Assembly (NCBI GenBank): GCA_003164595.1
Contig: PLTT01000007.1
Span: forward strand, 62,001 to 126,000
DNA: 64,000 nt
From: Candidatus Saccharimonadota bacterium
GTDB taxonomy: Bacteria; Patescibacteriota; Saccharimonadia; Saccharimonadales; UBA4665
Reading direction: 5' to 3'
The notes below the pieces were generated by a model. The model was not told the origin of the DNA and did no database searches. It was given only the letters and a program-made list of their open reading frames with translations. A program made the translations under genes and the position numbers. Positions 23,216 to 34,788 of this stretch are shown here, piece by piece. Numbering within the stretch: position 1 is the stretch's first letter; each line of letters starts with the position of its first letter.

Positions 23216-24640
23216 TTGAAAAATAATACTTCACTGGTTTATAACATTTTCTTAGTTATTGGTGACTTTGTTGCCTTGGTTTTGGCCTTCGGAGCGGCTT
23301 ATATAATTAGGGCTCACTATTTCACTACGGCAGTTGCCCATCCGATTCACGGTTCAACATACATAGAAATTTTCTTAAGTCTTTTGCCTTTTTGGATAAT
23401 AATCTTTGCACTTATCGGCCTGTATAACCAATATATCTATGAAAAACGCTTTCAAGAAGTTGGATTACTGCTAATTGGATCATTCCTGGGATTCTTGTTT
23501 GTAATATTTTGGGATTTCATTTCCTTGCATCCAATATTCCCGTCTAAGTTGGTGCCAATAATCGGACTTGCCCTAAGCTTTGTACTCTTGGTTATTTTCC
23601 GCAATCTTGCCCGTTACGTACGCACCAAACTATACAGTTATGGGATTGGTCTTAACAATGTACTGCTTGTTGGTAATACCCCAATGACCTTGGAGCTGGT
23701 TGATTCGTTAGGAGATTATAAATCTACTGGGTATAAAATTGCCGGAGTAGTCGGTGACAAGCGGATGTTTTCAAGGCTTCAAAACATAAATATATTTGCT
23801 AACTTTGCTGAAGTAATAAGTGGCGGGAAACTCTACTTTAACACCATCGTTCAAACCGAGCTTTATGCCGATGAACATAGAAACCGCGAGATACTGGAAT
23901 ATGCCCAAGTTAATCATGTATCTTACCGCTTCGTGCCCGGTAACAGTGAATTGTTTGTAGGTAACATTGACGTTGAGCTATTTAGAAATTCGGTACCGGT
24001 GATTGCCATTCACCAAACGGCCTTGATTGGTTGGGGCCGAGTCTTTAAGCGACTCTTTGATGTAATTGCTGGCCTTATTCTACTAATTATTACTTCATGG
24101 TTAATTATTTTAATATTCATTGCTGAACTACTTAGCGGTGGAAACGTCTTTTTTCGCCAAGAACGTTTAACTCGTTTTAATACCCCTTTTCGGGTAATTA
24201 AATTTAGAACCTTAAAGAAGTCGTCTAACAATATGACTCCTGAGGAAGCATTTACTAAAATGGGTCGCGCTGATCTAATCCCTATATATCGAACCAATGG
24301 CGACCAGATTGAGAATGACCCACGCTTCACTAAACTAGGGAGGTTTCTGCGCCGTACCAGCTTGGACGAATTGCCTCAACTATTTAATGTAGTTAAGGGA
24401 GATATTAGTCTCGTTGGCCCACGCCCGCTGATACCCCAAGAGCTGTCGGTTTATGAAAAACGTCACACAATTTTGAGCGTTAAATCAGGCCTAACCGGAC
24501 TTGCCCAAGTTTCGGGTAGGAAAAATATAAGCTTTGAAGAGCGCCGAAAACTTGATCTATATTATGTGCAAAACTGGACTTTTTGGTTAGACCTAGTCAT
24601 TCTAGCCAAGACTATTCGCGTAATACTGAACGGTAGCTAA
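23216..24640 (+). CDS. Polyprenyl-phosphate sugar phosphotransferase (chain initiation)
   Basis: A 474-aa membrane protein of the WbaP/EpsE group that starts glycan synthesis by moving a sugar-1-phosphate onto undecaprenyl phosphate. It has four or five N-terminal helices (for example LVIGDFVALVLAFGAAYIIR) and a middle nucleotide-fold domain (NVLLVGNTPMTLELVDSLGD). The C-terminal catalytic domain has a membrane hairpin (FKRLFDVIAGLILLI), RVIKFRTLKKSSN, then DELPQLFNVVKGDISLVGPR and GLTGLAQVSGRKN. It starts with TTG and a good GGAGG ribosome binding site. It is the first gene of the surface-glycan locus, followed after 2 nt by a GT4. Confidence 0.92.
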   Translation: MKNNTSLVYNIFLVIGDFVALVLAFGAAYIIRAHYFTTAVAHPIHGSTYIEIFLSLLPFWIIIFALIGLYNQYIYEKRFQEVGLLLIGSFLGFLFVIFWDFISLHPIFPSKLVPIIGLALSFVLLVIFRNLARYVRTKLYSYGIGLNNVLLVGNTPMTLELVDSLGDYKSTGYKIAGVVGDKRMFSRLQNINIFANFAEVISGGKLYFNTIVQTELYADEHRNREILEYAQVNHVSYRFVPGNSELFVGNIDVELFRNSVPVIAIHQTALIGWGRVFKRLFDVIAGLILLIITSWLIILIFIAELLSGGNVFFRQERLTRFNTPFRVIKFRTLKKSSNNMTPEEAFTKMGRADLIPIYRTNGDQIENDPRFTKLGRFLRRTSLDELPQLFNVVKGDISLVGPRPLIPQELSVYEKRHTILSVKSGLTGLAQVSGRKNISFEERRKLDLYYVQNWTFWLDLVILAKTIRVILNGS

Positions 24641-24642
24641 TT

Positions 24643-25761
24643 ATGGACGGGACTTCCAAAAAAAAGATTGCGATTGTTTGTGATTGGCTAGTAAACATTG
24701 GCGGAGCTGAGCGAGTTGTCTATGAACTGCATAATCTCTTCCCTGATGCCCCGATCTATACCTCTCAGTACGACCCAGAAAGACTTAGCGGCTTTAATGA
24801 AGCTGATATTCGCACTGGTTGGTTAAATAAGTTACCTAAAGCTTTAAAAAAGTTCATGCCAGTACTCAGGGCCTGGTACTTTAGTCATTTAGATCTCAGC
24901 GACTACGATGTCGTTATATCCGCTACTGGGGCTGAAGCAAAAAGCGTTAAAACCGGTGACTCAACAATTCATATTGCCTATATTCATTCCCCTACCCATT
25001 ACTACTGGATTCGTTATGATGAATATTTATCTTCCCCTGGCTTCCCGAAAGGGCTAAATTGGTTGGCTTACCTTGGACTTAAATTCCTAGTTAATCCTAT
25101 GCGACGCTGGGATTTTCGGGCAGCCCAAAAACCCGATTACCTAATAGCTAACTCAACACATATTCAGGCTATGATAAAAAAATATTATAAACGGGATTCG
25201 ATAGTAATATTCCCACCAGTTGAAGTTGATCGTTTCAAATTACCGTCTAATCCTCCGCTTAGAGCCGGTTTTGTAGCGGCCGGAAGGCAGACTCCATATA
25301 AGCGCATAGACCTGGCTGTAGCGGCTTGTACGCAGCTAAACGTGCCACTTGTTGTCATAGGTAATGGCCCAGATCATCGCAAACTAGAACGCATGGCTGG
25401 CAGAAGTGTCATTTTCCTGAGTAACGTTAACGACAGTGAAATGGTAGCGCACTTTCAATCGGCAACTGCTTTGATATTTCCGACCAATATTGAAGACTTC
25501 GGAGTAACCGGAGTTGAAGCCATGGCAGCCGGTACGCCAGTAATCGCTTATAGAAAAGGTGGCCCCCTGGATTACGTAGTGCCCGGTAAAACTGGTCTAT
25601 TTTTTGATAAACAAAACGTTAAGAGTCTTATAAAGACAATCGAGAGTTTTGATCCTAGCCGCTTTAATAACGAGAAGATTGCCGAAGCTGCGCAGCAATT
25701 CTCGGTTAAAGAATTCAGGCGTCATATACTTGATTTTGTCAGAGATAATGATATAATATAA
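24643..25761 (+). CDS. GT4 glycosyltransferase (mannosyltransferase-like)
   Basis: A 372-aa GT-B fold transferase. The N-terminal domain starts KKIAIVCDWLVNIGGAERVV. The C-terminal nucleotide-sugar site contains NIEDFGVTGVEAMAAGTPVI, the E-x7-E motif typical of GT4. VDRFKLP precedes the second domain, and GFVAAGRQTPYKRIDLAV starts its first strand. The sequence resembles WbaZ/WcaC-type mannosyltransferases, which would suit the GDP-mannose genes at 31-33 kb. It lies 2 nt after the initiating transferase and 24 nt before glmS. Confidence 0.9.
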   Translation: MDGTSKKKIAIVCDWLVNIGGAERVVYELHNLFPDAPIYTSQYDPERLSGFNEADIRTGWLNKLPKALKKFMPVLRAWYFSHLDLSDYDVVISATGAEAKSVKTGDSTIHIAYIHSPTHYYWIRYDEYLSSPGFPKGLNWLAYLGLKFLVNPMRRWDFRAAQKPDYLIANSTHIQAMIKKYYKRDSIVIFPPVEVDRFKLPSNPPLRAGFVAAGRQTPYKRIDLAVAACTQLNVPLVVIGNGPDHRKLERMAGRSVIFLSNVNDSEMVAHFQSATALIFPTNIEDFGVTGVEAMAAGTPVIAYRKGGPLDYVVPGKTGLFFDKQNVKSLIKTIESFDPSRFNNEKIAEAAQQFSVKEFRRHILDFVRDNDII

Positions 25762-25785
25762 CATCTAAATGGAGCTTAGCTATAT

Positions 25786-27621
25786 ATGTGTGGCATTGTA
25801 GGATGTATTGGTAAAAAACAAGCTTGTCCGATCGTTCTAGATGGACTTAGAGCTTTGGAGTACCGTGGTTACGATTCGGCTGGGGTAGCGGTAATTGATA
25901 GTAATAACAGCGCTCAGTTATTCAAACAAGTTGGCGGCGTAGAGAATGTTGCGAGACTAATAAACTCATCTAAAAAGCCCGTTAAATCGACTGTAGCTAT
26001 TGGGCACACTCGTTGGGCTACCCACGGCCAGCCATCTATCGAGAATGCTCACCCCCAGACCAATCAGTCAAAAACAATCTTCGTTGTTCATAATGGCATT
26101 ATTGAAAATTATTCAGAAATCAGGGAAAAACTAATTGGTCAGGGATACAAGTTTATATCCGAAACTGACACTGAGGTAATTCCTCAGCTAATTGATTATC
26201 ATCTTAAAAAAGCTAAATCTTTTGAGCAAGCATTCATTAAGACTTTGGGTGAGTTACGTGGAGCTTATGCGATCGTCGCCCTAACAACCGAGGAACCAGA
26301 TAAATTATTTGCTGCCCGCTTAAGTAGCCCACTAGTCATTGGCGTAGCCGACGAGGAGCTTATTGTAGCCTCAGACCCGGCCGCGATTTTGGCTCATACC
26401 AAACAGGTCGTCTATATTAAGGATTACGAGATGGTTGTCGTAGACAGTAAATCTTACAAGATCCATAACTACTTAAAAGACACGACAGTTAAGCGTGGTA
26501 CGGAAGAACTAGATTTTGACAGTGAAGAATTTAGTAAGGCTGGCTACCCAACTTATATGCTCAAGGAGATATTTGAAGCTCCGGCAACCATTAAGAGTGC
26601 GACACTTGGTCGAATCAGGCTTGATCCGCCACTTGTTAAGCTAGGTGGCCTGGAGAGAGTCTCTTCTCAGTTAAAGTTTATTGATCGACTGGTTATAGTT
26701 GGATGTGGAACTTCATTCTACGCTGGTCTAGTCGGCGAATACCTAATTGAGGAGATAGCTAAAATTCCTGTTGAGGTTCAGCTAGCTAGCGAATTTAAAT
26801 ACCGTGATGAGCCTTTTTCCCGCAGCACTGCCTTGCTGGCTATATCGCAGTCCGGTGAGACTGCCGATACTATCGCCGCTCTTAAAAAAGTTGAGGATTA
26901 CGGCATATTACGTCTGGGTGTAGTTAATAACGTTGGTTCAACGATTGCCAGAATGACCGATGCTGGAGTGTATTGTCATGCCGGCCCAGAACGAGCCGTA
27001 GCTAGTACCAAAGCCTTTATCTCGCAGGTTGTAGTACTTGCTGAAATTGCCCTCTATCTTTCTAACGGTACCAGCAAATTATATAAGCCGCTCCTAAGCG
27101 AACTAGAACTGCTTCCCGGTAAGGCTGCAGAGCTTCTAAAGCAAACGGAGACAATCAAACGCATTGCTCTAAAGTATAAAGACGATCGAGACTTTCTATT
27201 TATCGGCAGACATTATTTGTATCCTGCGGCCCTAGAAGGCGCTTTAAAGCTAAAAGAAGTGGCCTATACGCACGCCGAAGGCTATGCCGCCGGAGAAATG
27301 AAGCATGGGCCTCTAGCCATGATAGATCCATCCTTCCCGACTCTAGCCCTGGCTACCGATTCACCTCAGCTAGAAAAAACCTATTCAAATATTCAAGAAA
27401 TTAAAGCTAGAAATGGACGAGTCGTAGCCATTGCTACTGAAGGCAATAAGCATATAGAGAGCGTAGCAGATGACGTAATCTATATGCCTCAAACCGCCGA
27501 ACAATTTCAACCTATTCTGGCAGCAACTGTGATGCAATTATTTGCTTACTATATAGCTGAAGCAAGAGGCGTTAATATCGATCAACCTCGTAATTTAGCA
27601 AAGTCTGTTACCGTAGAATAG
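25786..27621 (+). CDS. glmS: Glutamine--fructose-6-phosphate aminotransferase
   Basis: A 611-aa enzyme making glucosamine-6-phosphate for peptidoglycan and surface glycans. Cys2 in MCGIVGCIGK is the glutaminase nucleophile, and the glutaminase domain also shows GHTRWATHG and HNGIIENY. The two SIS domains have GTSFYAGLVGEYL, ISQSGETADTIAAL and EGYAAGEMKHGPLAMI. The protein ends in PRNLAKSVTVE, the conserved C-terminus, so it is complete. No glmS ribozyme is evident in the 24-nt gap upstream. Confidence 0.97.
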   Translation: MCGIVGCIGKKQACPIVLDGLRALEYRGYDSAGVAVIDSNNSAQLFKQVGGVENVARLINSSKKPVKSTVAIGHTRWATHGQPSIENAHPQTNQSKTIFVVHNGIIENYSEIREKLIGQGYKFISETDTEVIPQLIDYHLKKAKSFEQAFIKTLGELRGAYAIVALTTEEPDKLFAARLSSPLVIGVADEELIVASDPAAILAHTKQVVYIKDYEMVVVDSKSYKIHNYLKDTTVKRGTEELDFDSEEFSKAGYPTYMLKEIFEAPATIKSATLGRIRLDPPLVKLGGLERVSSQLKFIDRLVIVGCGTSFYAGLVGEYLIEEIAKIPVEVQLASEFKYRDEPFSRSTALLAISQSGETADTIAALKKVEDYGILRLGVVNNVGSTIARMTDAGVYCHAGPERAVASTKAFISQVVVLAEIALYLSNGTSKLYKPLLSELELLPGKAAELLKQTETIKRIALKYKDDRDFLFIGRHYLYPAALEGALKLKEVAYTHAEGYAAGEMKHGPLAMIDPSFPTLALATDSPQLEKTYSNIQEIKARNGRVVAIATEGNKHIESVADDVIYMPQTAEQFQPILAATVMQLFAYYIAEARGVNIDQPRNLAKSVTVE

Positions 27622-28046
27622 TATTTTTTATTTATATTTTAAGTCTCCTGTGTATTTATTTTGTTCTTGGTTAAAGTTCTATATGGTTAATTGTAGTTTG
27701 TGTTCTATATTGGTTTAGGTTTGTTTGGAGTTTCTAGTCGTTCAAGCAATGCAGTGTTTAGATAAGTTATTATTTCTTATATAGATACTATAAATAATAG
27801 TAAACAGAAAGTGGACTTGAATAACAGATGTAAACTGATTTAAAAACATACGTTAGGCAATGTACGTTTCTGGGTGAACCACCTCACTTCGAATTGGAAC
27901 CATATTATTGGAGAAATCGTAGAGTGGCATGAAACACTCAAGGGTAGTAATCTGAGGTTAATATTCCCGTAGGGAGTGGAACCTAACTAATAGACCTACT
28001 TCATTAATGGTGAGCCTAGCGGGCTTAGAGTACGAGCTAATCGCTG
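27622..28046. other. Gene-poor stretch, left edge of the decayed island
   Basis: AT-rich sequence directly after glmS with no intact gene. The second half (27843-27990) holds a coding-like fragment described separately. No tRNA, hairpin terminator or promoter could be supported here. Confidence 0.5.
27843..27990 (+). pseudogene. Gene fragment, possibly recombinase C-terminus
   Basis: Plus-strand codons read ...TLGNVRFWVNHLTSNWNH, then IIGEIVEWHETLKGSNLRL, then IFP, a TAG, GVEPN and a TAA, with no start codon. A fragment at 29192-29257 encodes a related stretch (SNWNQIKRELIAMW). RLIFPxGV is reminiscent of the C-terminal region of serine recombinases (FPEGI/V), but this is memory of a pattern, not a match. 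It marks one edge of the island. Confidence 0.4.
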
Positions 28047-29030
28047 CTATTTCAACAACTCTGATTTGAGTATTAATTGCAGAGACTTGATACTATTAAA
28101 TTCGTAAAAAGATAGGTAGGCCAGAGCCAATTTTTTGGCCTCAGTTTTTCTCAAACTAAAACCTATCCCGATTGAATTTATCAAAAGGGCATTAGCAAGC
28201 ATCCTCCCCGTTCTTTTGTTGCCATCCTCAAATGCCTGCAAATAGGGAAATAAACTCAGCGCTAGAATGGCTCTAGAAAAAGGATTTTTTGCTTTGTTGA
28301 TAATTGAGAGAATTCTATCTGCATTCTCTCTTAAGAGTTGCGGCGAAGACAATGGTTGATAATTGCTAGCAGTTATTTGAACAATTATTTTTCTGATCCC
28401 TGGCTGTATTCCAAGGTTAAATCCGATGATCTTATGGAGCTCTTCGACGGTTCTAAAGGTTAAATTATTACCAAATAAATCTATATTTTCAACGATAAAG
28501 GCTATGGCGTTCTTATGGTTTAGGATCATCTGAGTCTCAAACTCTGTTCGATTCTTGGCTTTTATGCCTTCTAAAAGCAACAGTTGAGTATCGAGCAGCG
28601 TATAGGTATTTCCTTCTAAGGCTGATGATTTCCATGACAGCTCAATCGTTAAATACTCTAGCTCTTTGGCCGTCATTTTTTTGTTGATAGGTGATTTTAT
28701 ATCATCACCGAATAATTTATCTATTTCTTCGCCAGAAAGTTGGTTCAACCAATTGATCAATTCAATATTGAAAAATCTTTCAGCTCTTTCTTCGTACTCC
28801 AATATTTTTTCAGGAAGATCAATAAATAATAGTTTAGGCTAGTTAATGGTGTATGTAGGTTTATTTGCACTTCCGTGTTTGTTGATAATGCCACTCTCAA
28901 CCAAGGAAGCAAGAGACCTTTGTATAGAGCGAACGTCAACGGATTGTATGTTCTGACTTATCGCCGTTGATGAATTGCTGCCATTTAATAAATTGAGGAG
29001 AACATTTGCTGTATTTTTATTTAATTTCAT
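28047..29030 (-). pseudogene. HTH-Fic family gene interrupted by an in-frame amber codon
   Basis: Two open segments in the same frame are separated only by a TAG at 28839-28841. The first (28842-29030, ATG start) encodes a 63-aa winged helix (TANVLLNLLNGSNSST, DVRSIQRSLASLVESGII). The second (28047-28838) encodes a Fic domain with LFPYLQAFEDGNKRTGRMLA near the C-terminus. There is no good start codon for the second part (only TTG at 28802), and HTH plus Fic is a known fusion, so this was one gene of about 327 codons. The catalytic His position of the Fic motif holds Gln. Either it is a pseudogene, or the TAG is read through, or two separate proteins are made. Confidence 0.8.
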
Positions 29031-29300
29031 ACGACAATATTAGCATATTTTTCAAAAAATATCACATTTTTGTCGTATAGAGAGCTATTTAATTACTAAC
29101 CAGCTATAACTTATATATCCAATTAACATTCTATATGTGAATCAATTTCTTTTGGGCTTCGGCAATAGATGGATACAACGTGGTGAGCTTGATGGGGTTC
29201 GAACTGGAACCAAATCAAGCGCGAGCTGATAGCCATGTGGCAAATAGTGAATGCCTAAGAGAATTAAATCCTGTTGCGGTCTAAGTCTTAGGAATTGAAC
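29031..29300. other. Intergenic stretch with second gene fragment and hairpin
   Basis: At 29192-29257 the plus strand can encode WGSNWNQIKRELIAMWQIVN and a stop, resembling the fragment at 27843-27990. The same DNA forms an interrupted hairpin: GCTTGAT (29187-29193) with ATCAAGC (29214-29220), and GGTTC with GAACC inside. The rest shows no gene. Confidence 0.4.
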
Positions 29301-29520
29301 TTATTTACTATCCTCCAGTATAGCCTTAAGTTTATCCAAATGTTTCATCGGAAATATGCTTTCAAGGTCTGTATGCACAGTCTATTCATGATATTCAAAC
29401 TCAGTAGTAGCCTTTGGAGGCTTCGTTTGTTTCTTAGATGATTTGAACCTTGCCTCTAGCGTAAACCCCAACGCCTAGGCAGTACCTGAGGCTTTATTTG
29501 ATTGTCCTCATGGGCGGTGA
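29301..29520 (-). pseudogene. Remnant of an XRE-type antitoxin gene
   Basis: The minus-strand frame reads NKASGTA, a TAG, then ALGFTLEARFKSSKKQTKPP, KATTEFEYHE, a second TAG, TVHTDLESIFPMKHLDKLKA, ILEDSK and TAA at 29301-29303. A TGA lies further upstream. ALGFTLEARF is the pattern that follows the helix-turn-helix in HigA/XRE antitoxins (ALGxxLExRF). The helix-turn-helix itself is gone and no toxin partner is seen. It is a decayed antitoxin. Confidence 0.6.
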
Positions 29521-29727
29521 CGAACTATTGCGTGTTTCAAGCTGTTATTGTACAGTTATTCGTAGCACCTACCTTTTAAAAATAGGGAGATAGGAGGGAT
29601 TGGCAATAAAATATAACTTCTCACTTAAGACAAAAATTAATACTAAAATAAACCTTACTAAACCCTACTTCTAATAGCTACTCTCTAAGAAAATCACAAC
29701 ATAACGCTTAACTACTAACTACATCTC
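29521..29727. other. Leader region of the replication-relaxation gene
   Basis: AT-rich sequence with no gene. AGGTAGG-like and GGGAGATAGGAGGG stretches occur at 29560-29600 but are too far from the next start to be its ribosome binding site. The ATG at 29728 has no Shine-Dalgarno. Confidence 0.4.
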
Positions 29728-30567
29728 ATGAAACTACCTAAAATAACTACGAGACAGCAAGACATACTAGAACTACTATATACCTATAGATACTTAGATA
29801 GAGTACAGATTCAGGCTTTCATGAATCACAAAGATAAACGACGAGTCCTGAGCTGGTTAAAAGATCTCAGAGACAAGAACTACGTCGAATGGATCTACTC
29901 TACTGACTTTGCAGAGAAAACCAAGCCAGCTATCTACTATATTAGTATTAATGGTGTACGCTACCTGAAAACAGTCCAGGCAGACGATGATAGCGCCTAC
30001 TATCCTATAGAAGAAGTGCGTAAACGCTATAAAGACAACCAGCGAAGCCGGACATTCATTGACCGCTGCTTACTGGTGGCGAATTGTTGCCTATCCCTCA
30101 AGGCCGTCAATGACCTCGAAAACACAGCCAACGGTAATAAAATCACCTATGACTACTTAACCGAATCCGATTACATTAGTCCTGACCATGAATATCACTT
30201 CTTGGCCGAACATGAGGTTCTAAGGCCTAATTTGTGCATTATTCGACAAAGAGGCCAAACAACTAAAAACTATTTGCTAGAAATCTTTGACGCTACGCTA
30301 CCTCGTTATCGGATTCGGCGAAGACTCAAAGGCTACGTGGGCTACCTTGACGATAATGAATGGGAGGGTGATGAGCCGGAACCTATTGTACTCCTAGCCT
30401 GTGCGACCCTTACTGATCTCATTTACGCGAAACGAGCAACCAAGAAACTTATTGCAGATACCTACGCCGATGACATTCATATACGGTTTACGACATCTGA
30501 GCGACTTAAGCTAGACGGGGTTAATGCCGATATTTGGGAAGAAGGTCGTGAACGATCTGGCTTGTAG
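29728..30567 (+). CDS. Replication-relaxation family protein
   Basis: A 279-aa protein with an N-terminal winged helix (ITTRQQDILELLYTYRYLDR, VQIQAFMNHKDKRRVLSWLK). Then comes YYISINGVRYLK and a C-terminal nuclease-like alpha/beta domain (HEVLRPNLCII, YLLEIFDAT). This is the layout of the replication-relaxation (PF13814) group found on plasmids and integrative elements, where it may act in mobilisation or replication control. It stands in the decayed island without any relaxase or integrase, so it is probably a leftover. The family call is from pattern memory. Confidence 0.7.
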   Translation: MKLPKITTRQQDILELLYTYRYLDRVQIQAFMNHKDKRRVLSWLKDLRDKNYVEWIYSTDFAEKTKPAIYYISINGVRYLKTVQADDDSAYYPIEEVRKRYKDNQRSRTFIDRCLLVANCCLSLKAVNDLENTANGNKITYDYLTESDYISPDHEYHFLAEHEVLRPNLCIIRQRGQTTKNYLLEIFDATLPRYRIRRRLKGYVGYLDDNEWEGDEPEPIVLLACATLTDLIYAKRATKKLIADTYADDIHIRFTTSERLKLDGVNADIWEEGRERSGL

Positions 30568-30750
30568 CCTGAGCTCTATATTATAAATTCCATTGCTTGC
30601 AATGAAATTTGAGCTGTTTTTCGCCAGAAAAAGAGCTGTAGCAACCGTCTAAAGCTAACTGCTCTACTCATAATATATAAAAAGACTACTGATCACCGAT
30701 AAATAATTTTGGGTGTTTGCGCCGAAGGCCTAACGGTTTTATCGGCTTTT

Positions 30751-31791
30751 CTAGGACTTACTTTTATTTATCTTGCTTATGTCGCCGACATTCTGTGATA
30801 AATCTTTGCGGACTACCAGGATTCCGTCAGCCGTATTAACTACCACAATATTATCTACGCCAATGACCGCAACCTTCTTATCTTCGGCATTAATAATAAA
30901 AGAGTTCTCTACTTTATCTAAATGAACATTTCCCCCTGAGATATAATTCCCTGAGTTATCTGTTTCTACGGCTTGATATAAATCTGCGAATGATCCAAGA
31001 TCCATCCAATCAAACAAGGCCTGCACAACAAGTAAATTCTTAACCTTTTCTATTAGTCCATAGTCTAGTGATTCATTTTCAAAACTTAAATATGCGTCAG
31101 AATATTCTTCCGGACTGGCCTTACTTAACTTCTTGTAGTTATTAAATAGGCTAGGGGCATACTGTTTCATGCTATTAACGAAGGTATTAATCGACCCGGC
31201 AAAATAGCCACAGTTCCATAAATATTCACCGCTTTTAAGATACTCTTTGGCAAGGCGTATATCGGGTTTCTCTTTAAAAGATTCAACATTATAAACTTGC
31301 TTAGTGGCATCTATCGAGGCGCCCTTTCTTATATAGCCAAAACCAGTTGCTGGATAATTTGGCTCCACGCCAACAAGGGTAATATTCTTCTCGTTTGACG
31401 AAACCTTGTCAGCTAGTAAAAAACTACTCTTAAAACCATTGATATTTCTTATGTAATGATCGGCCGGCATAATCACGATAGTCTCGTCATTATCATGGCG
31501 CGGAGATAAATAGTGCAGAGCTGCAATGATACAATTGGCCGTTCCCCGCCTAGCCGGTTCTACAATAAAACTATTTTCTGGGAGCTCAGCAAGTTGGGCT
31601 TTAACGAGCTCAATATGGCTAGCCTCGGAGACAACGTATATATCACTAGTAAGCTCCTTGGCACGCTGAAAAGTTAATTGAAGCAATGACAACTCATCAT
31701 TATTAATTTTCAGAAGGTGCTTAGGGTACTCGGGCGTAGAAAGAGGCCACAACCTAGTTCCAGAACCACCAGCAATTATTACGGCTATCAT
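30751..31791 (-). CDS. manC: Mannose-1-phosphate guanylyltransferase
   Basis: A 346-aa GT-A-like nucleotidyltransferase making GDP-mannose from mannose-1-phosphate and GTP. The N-terminal signature AVIIAGGSGTRLWPLSTPEY is followed by PKHLLKI. VEPARRGTANCIIAALHY and VIMPADHYI are substrate-loop motifs, and FKEKPD and WNCGYFAGS lie further on. It is single-domain, without the phosphomannose isomerase half of AlgA-type enzymes. It is divergent from the phosphomannomutase gene that supplies its substrate, 68 nt away. Confidence 0.93.
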   Translation of the reverse strand: MIAVIIAGGSGTRLWPLSTPEYPKHLLKINNDELSLLQLTFQRAKELTSDIYVVSEASHIELVKAQLAELPENSFIVEPARRGTANCIIAALHYLSPRHDNDETIVIMPADHYIRNINGFKSSFLLADKVSSNEKNITLVGVEPNYPATGFGYIRKGASIDATKQVYNVESFKEKPDIRLAKEYLKSGEYLWNCGYFAGSINTFVNSMKQYAPSLFNNYKKLSKASPEEYSDAYLSFENESLDYGLIEKVKNLLVVQALFDWMDLGSFADLYQAVETDNSGNYISGGNVHLDKVENSFIINAEDKKVAVIGVDNIVVVNTADGILVVRKDLSQNVGDISKINKSKS

Positions 31792-31859
31792 GAATAGATG
31801 ATAACAAGATTTTGATTTTAGCCATAGATTTCAGACGCTAACAGATATATAGTAGTAGC

Positions 31860-34215
<2,356 letters not shown>

Positions 34216-34216
<1 letters not shown>

Positions 34217-34788
34217 TGGCAGTAGCTACGACCGAGTTTACTGGGCATAAAACAGATATTCCTGGACTACTTATTTTTGATGTTACCTATATAGGCGATG
34301 AGCGTGGCTATTTCCAAGAAAAATACCAGAAAGCCAAACTAGTCGAACAAGAATTGCCTAACAACTTCAATGTTGTCCAGAACAGCCTGTCATATAACAA
34401 GGAGGCAGGCGTAACACGTGGGTTTCATGCTGAACCTTGGGATAAATATATTTCCGTTATCACTGGCAAAGTTTTTGCTGCTTATGTTGATCTTAGGAAA
34501 GGTGATAATTTTGGCAAGGTTGTGACTGTCGAAATTAACTCCAATACAACCGTTTTTTTACCAGAAGGTGTAGCCAATTCTTTTCAGACTCTCGAGCCAG
34601 AGACTTATTACCTTTATAGCGTTAACGACCACTGGAGCGCCGACAACTACGCTAAATATAGCTTTGTTAATCTGGCTGACCCGGATATTGACGTGAAGTG
34701 GCCAATTAACCTAGATACGGCGATAATTTCCGAAAGGGATCATAATCACCCGCTACTTAGTAAAATTAAACCAATGGAGGTTTCATGA
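34216..34788 (+). CDS. rmlC: dTDP-4-dehydrorhamnose 3,5-epimerase family protein
   Basis: A 190-aa cupin-fold epimerase, the third step of dTDP-L-rhamnose synthesis. The catalytic His is in GVTRGFHAEPWDKYISVITG, and AAYVDLRKGDNFGKVVTV and FLPEGVANSFQTLEP follow the family pattern. It reads HAEPWDK where the classical enzyme has HYQ, a variant I have seen mainly in actinobacterial and CPR homologues. The start overlaps the rmlB stop by 1 nt (TAATG), and the end overlaps rmlD by 4 nt. Confidence 0.9.

Noticed and set aside
25762-25785. A glmS ribozyme upstream of glmS
   Set aside because: Only 24 nt separate the genes and the ribozyme core is not present.
27940-27975. GAGGTTAATATTCCCG resembles a segment of 23S rRNA
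   Set aside because: The similarity is about 13 bases, with no flanking rRNA structure. The stretch reads as codons of a gene fragment instead.
29187-29220. The hairpin after the Fic gene as a terminator or recombination site
   Set aside because: It has no T-run, and the same bases encode the SNWN fragment, so the dyad may be incidental. It is kept only as a note.
27843-29520. Reassignment of TAG to glutamine in the island, since several in-frame TAGs stand where Gln would fit
   Set aside because: The antitoxin remnant also has a TGA and lacks its helix-turn-helix, and genes all around end in TAG normally. Ordinary decay by point mutation explains the pattern better.
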